Below are positions 6,352 to 8,079 of a stretch of 8,079 nucleotides of DNA, piece after piece. The notes beneath the pieces were generated by a model. It was not told the DNA's origin. It searched no databases and saw only the letters and a program-made list of their open reading frames with translations. The position numbers and the translations under genes were made by a program. The stretch spans positions 1 through 8,079 of the forward strand of contig CAZSYM010000054.1 in assembly GCA_964611145.1 (NCBI GenBank), read 5' to 3'. The DNA is from WFQV01 sp964611145 (GTDB lineage Bacteria > Bacteroidota > Ignavibacteria > Ignavibacteriales > Melioribacteraceae). Every line of letters begins with the position of its first letter. Within the stretch, counting starts at the first letter, position 1.

Positions 6352-6385
6352 TTTCTTCTCCCGATTTGTTATTGTTTATTTAAAG

Positions 6386-7351
6386 TTAACTTTCTTCCTC
6401 GTCGTCGAATTTTCTCTTTTTGTATATTTGCGTCTCCGCCAAAGGAACAAATTTTGTCCAATTACCCTCGGAAACGTCGGCATTGATCATGTTTTTATAT
6501 GCGTTTGTCTTTGCGCTTAATTCATCCGCATAGTAAAGAATAACCGCCTCCAGGGTTTTAGGAACAACGGGGGAGGCGTATTCCAATTTACCTTGATGAC
6601 TTAGAATCAAATGGAGAAGTTGATTTTTAAGCTCTTCGGGGAACCATTCGATTTTCTTGGCGGCTTTTTCCACCTCCAGCGCAGCGATAACAATATGTCC
6701 CAGAAGTCGCCCTTTGTCCGTATAATCGAATTTTATGTCGGAGGTCAATTCCTCCGTCTTTCCGAAATCGTGCAGTATAGCGCCTGTAATCAATAAATCT
6801 CTGTTCACTTCGGGGTGAATATCGCTCATCAAATCACAAATTCGCACTATCTCGAGAGTGTGTTCCAAAAGTCCGTGCAAATAAGAATGATGCCATGACT
6901 TGCCAGCGGGCACGCGAATGAATTTTTCGTAGCGCCTACCGGTTAAAATGATTTTAAGAAGTCTTTTAAGATACTCGTTATCAATTCTTTCAATACGCTC
7001 GTTAAGCTCCTTTGTCATCTCGGCAAGAGGTCTTTGGGACTTGCGCATAAAATCGTCGACGGAAATGCCGTCCTGTGCTCCTGCCGGTTCGGCGGATTCT
7101 ATCTTGATTTGCGTCGTTCCGTTGAACTCCACAACGTCGCCTCTTACGTGCAAAAGCATTCCCTCGCGAGCAACGTCTTTGAAGTCCGAGAAATTCTCCC
7201 AAAATTTTCCGTTAATACTTCCCGACTTATCGGCAAGCTCCATATCGAGATACTCCTTGCCTTGACGCGTAATTTTCGTTTCCATTTTTTTCAACAGAAC
7301 GAAATGGTCAACTTTATTGCCCGCGCGCAAGCTTTTCAAATCGGGTTGCAT
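6386..7351 (-). CDS. yhaM: OB-fold/HD-domain 3'-5' exoribonuclease, YhaM family
   Basis: The 321-residue protein has the YhaM architecture, an N-terminal nucleic-acid-binding OB fold (about 12-88) followed by an HD hydrolase domain (about 150-285). Its closest recognised relative is Bacillus subtilis YhaM, a 3'-5' exonuclease acting on RNA and single-stranded DNA. Visible metal-site residues are HH at 154-155, His164 in GLLEHTLEI, and the HD pair 194-195 in GAILHDFGKTEEL. His219 (GHI), His252 (LSHQGKLEYASPVVP, 250-264) and Asp276 (YYADELSAKTN) follow. Where B. subtilis has SHHG, this protein has SHQG. The acidic C-terminus (DDEEES) is lower in conservation. The ATG at 7351 has AGGA 4-5 nt upstream. 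It lies 64 nt after the NusG-like gene and 34 nt before the TPR gene. The family call is firm; substrate is inferred. Confidence 0.9.
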   Translation of the reverse strand: MQPDLKSLRAGNKVDHFVLLKKMETKITRQGKEYLDMELADKSGSINGKFWENFSDFKDVAREGMLLHVRGDVVEFNGTTQIKIESAEPAGAQDGISVDDFMRKSQRPLAEMTKELNERIERIDNEYLKRLLKIILTGRRYEKFIRVPAGKSWHHSYLHGLLEHTLEIVRICDLMSDIHPEVNRDLLITGAILHDFGKTEELTSDIKFDYTDKGRLLGHIVIAALEVEKAAKKIEWFPEELKNQLLHLILSHQGKLEYASPVVPKTLEAVILYYADELSAKTNAYKNMINADVSEGNWTKFVPLAETQIYKKRKFDDEEES

Positions 7352-7385
7352 TTTCCTCGGCAGATTGTTTTAACTTAAACTTCAA

Positions 7386-7409
7386 TTTAATAAAAACAGT
7401 TTTATTAAA
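7386..7409. repeat. AT-only perfect inverted repeat between the NusG-like gene and yhaM
   Basis: TTTAATAAAA (7386-7395) and TTTTATTAAA (7400-7409) are perfect reverse complements around an ACAG loop, giving a 10-bp stem. It starts 6 nt after the NusG-like stop codon. The lack of G-C pairs makes it a weak intrinsic terminator. It could instead protect a 3' end or bind a protein. Confidence 0.4.
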
Positions 7410-7415
7410 AAAGAC

Positions 7416-7937
7416 TTATTCTTCCTCTTTTATTTCCACGACGTTCTCGGCAGGGAGGCGCACCACGACCGAGCGTTTCAGAAGTTCGATTGTAACCGCC
7501 AAGTAACGCTCGTTGTTCTCGCCTTCGAAAACGGTTCCAATCACTCCTTTGAAAGGACCGTCCACAACCTTTACCCTGCTGCCGACTTTCGGTTTGTCGG
7601 AAAGCTCGAATTCCTTGGTCCGCTCCAAGGTTTTCTTCAAGCTCTCTATTTCCCAATCGGGAATTACGGAAGGACGCCCCAAGAAAGAAACCGTTTTGAC
7701 GATGGATTTCTTCTGTACAATCAGCATGCGTTCTTTTTCGTTGCAAAGCACGAATATGTAACTTCTGAAAAGCGGTTCGATTATTTTCTTTTTTCTGTCG
7801 CTCCACTGGCGGATAACCTCAACCGTAGGCAAATAATATTCCACTCCTTCGGATGCTATTTCCCGCGCCGCCGCAAATTCACTGCGCGGTTTCGTGTACA
7901 TGGCATACCAAAATCTTTTTCCTTTGTCTCCGCTCAT
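7416..7937 (-). CDS. Specialised NusG paralogue (UpxY/RfaH-like transcription antiterminator)
   Basis: This 173-residue protein is predicted to bind RNA polymerase and suppress pausing or termination on selected operons. The NGN domain (about 8-110) starts with RFWYAMYTKPRSEFAAAREI (8-27) and contains VEYYLPTVEVIRQWSDRKKK (32-51) and EPLFRSYIFV (54-63). The YLP-x-RQWSDRKK-EPLF-SY pattern is typical of UpxY-type factors and differs from housekeeping NusG. A KOW domain follows at about 117-170, with VGSRVKVVDGPFKGVIGTV (118-136). UpxY and RfaH genes commonly lead capsule or exopolysaccharide operons, but the genes downstream here are yhaM, a TPR gene and a sirtuin gene. The target may lie upstream of the window or elsewhere. 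The start at 7937 gives a complete NGN domain; the ribosome site is weak (CGGAAAC). A hairpin lies in its upstream region. Confidence 0.9.
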   Translation of the reverse strand: MSGDKGKRFWYAMYTKPRSEFAAAREIASEGVEYYLPTVEVIRQWSDRKKKIIEPLFRSYIFVLCNEKERMLIVQKKSIVKTVSFLGRPSVIPDWEIESLKKTLERTKEFELSDKPKVGSRVKVVDGPFKGVIGTVFEGENNERYLAVTIELLKRSVVVRLPAENVVEIKEEE

Positions 7938-7988
7938 ATTAAGTTTCCGTTTTTTAAGGGTGTAAAAATAAGAATTTATATCTCAATA

Positions 7989-8035
7989 CGCCGAAGCAAA
8001 AATAATGAAGAATTTCTAATTATCTTGCTCCGTCG
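7989..8035 (-). other. Long hairpin upstream of the NusG-like gene
   Basis: The two arms (7989-8006 and 8019-8035) pair over about 17 positions around a 12-nt loop, with one mismatch (7991/8033) and one bulged base (8002). Two positions (7994/8030 and 8000/8024) are A-C mismatches on the plus strand but G-U wobbles in minus-strand RNA, so the structure favours a minus-strand transcript. It starts 5 nt after a possible stop codon at 8041-8043 and ends 51 nt before the NusG-like start. No U-tract follows, so it may be a processed 3' end, a pause or attenuator site, or a weak terminator. Confidence 0.5.
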
Positions 8036-8040
8036 ATTCT

Positions 8041-8079
8041 TTATTTTTCTTCTCTGATTGGATACCATCTTATGAGAGC
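8041..8079 (-). CDS. Possible 3' end of an upstream gene, cut by the window edge
   Basis: Reading the minus strand in from the right edge, one frame gives 12 codons, ALIRWYPIREEK, then TAA at 8043-8041. A strong hairpin follows 5 nt later, as often seen after a gene end. Twelve residues are too few to name a family, and open frames this short occur by chance. A second frame stays open longer (to about 7974), but its product is mostly basic and low in quality. Confidence 0.25.
   Translation of the reverse strand, partial: ALIRWYPIREEK

Noticed and set aside
7405..7806. 133-codon minus-strand frame overlapping the NusG-like gene
   Set aside because: It is a shifted frame of the NGN/KOW gene, rich in arginine and glutamine, with no domain. 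The NusG-like frame carries all the conserved motifs.
7963..7970. TATTTTTA as a -7 element for the NusG-like gene
   Set aside because: It matches seven of eight TAnnTTTG positions, but the nearest TTG elements give spacers of 13 or 26 nt, outside the usual 17-23 range.
7974..8079. Second open minus-strand frame at the right edge with a basic product
   Set aside because: It runs through the hairpin, ends close to the NusG-like gene, and the translation (for example NQRRKIKNRRSK) looks like noise. It may only be resolved with sequence beyond the edge.
1..8079. A defence island, toxin-antitoxin pair, CRISPR array or mobile element
   Set aside because: The sirtuin has only a catalytic class III core without fused defence domains, and its neighbours are metabolic. 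No antitoxin-like small gene, regular spacer array, transposase or terminal repeats were found.

Overview
The window looks like a chromosomal housekeeping stretch from a bacterium of the Bacteroidota/Chlorobiota (FCB) group, possibly Ignavibacteria-like; I cannot place it more precisely. Three things support this: perfect TAnnTTTG -7 promoter elements 20-29 nt upstream of three start codons, an UpxY/RfaH-type specialised NusG paralogue, and the general sequence style of TrmB and SucC. No transposase, integrase, tRNA, rRNA, CRISPR array or phage gene is visible. Coding density is high and base composition looks even.

Layout, left to right. A degenerate 7-bp tandem array (1-30) runs off the left edge. 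trmB (tRNA m7G46 methyltransferase) and a HisN-type histidinol-phosphatase/inositol-phosphatase gene lie on the minus strand. Each has its own candidate promoter. A 77-bp divergent region with overlapping promoters separates hisN from a plus-strand Sua5/YwlC gene, the first step of tRNA t6A synthesis. Sua5 ends 8 bp from a convergent minus-strand gene for a three-helix DUF4405-type membrane protein with a repeated C-terminal domain. A hairpin terminator separates that gene from sucC (succinyl-CoA synthetase beta).

Further right, all on the minus strand and in transcription order, come: the 3' tail of a possible unknown gene at the window edge, a leader hairpin, an UpxY/RfaH-like NusG paralogue, an AT-only inverted repeat, a YhaM-type OB-fold/HD exoribonuclease, an exported TPR protein resembling the RMDN family, and a class III (CobB/SIRT5-like) sirtuin. 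yhaM, the TPR gene and the sirtuin gene are tightly spaced (34 nt and 1 nt) and probably co-transcribed. sucC follows after a 120-nt gap with two small dyads.

Functionally, TrmB and Sua5 both modify tRNA. The predicted desuccinylase next to succinyl-CoA synthetase is the most suggestive pairing: one removes succinyl-lysine and the other sets the succinyl-CoA pool that causes it. The specialised NusG paralogue without a visible polysaccharide operon is the main contextual oddity. I see no convincing new multi-gene system; the findings below are mostly regulatory or contextual leads.
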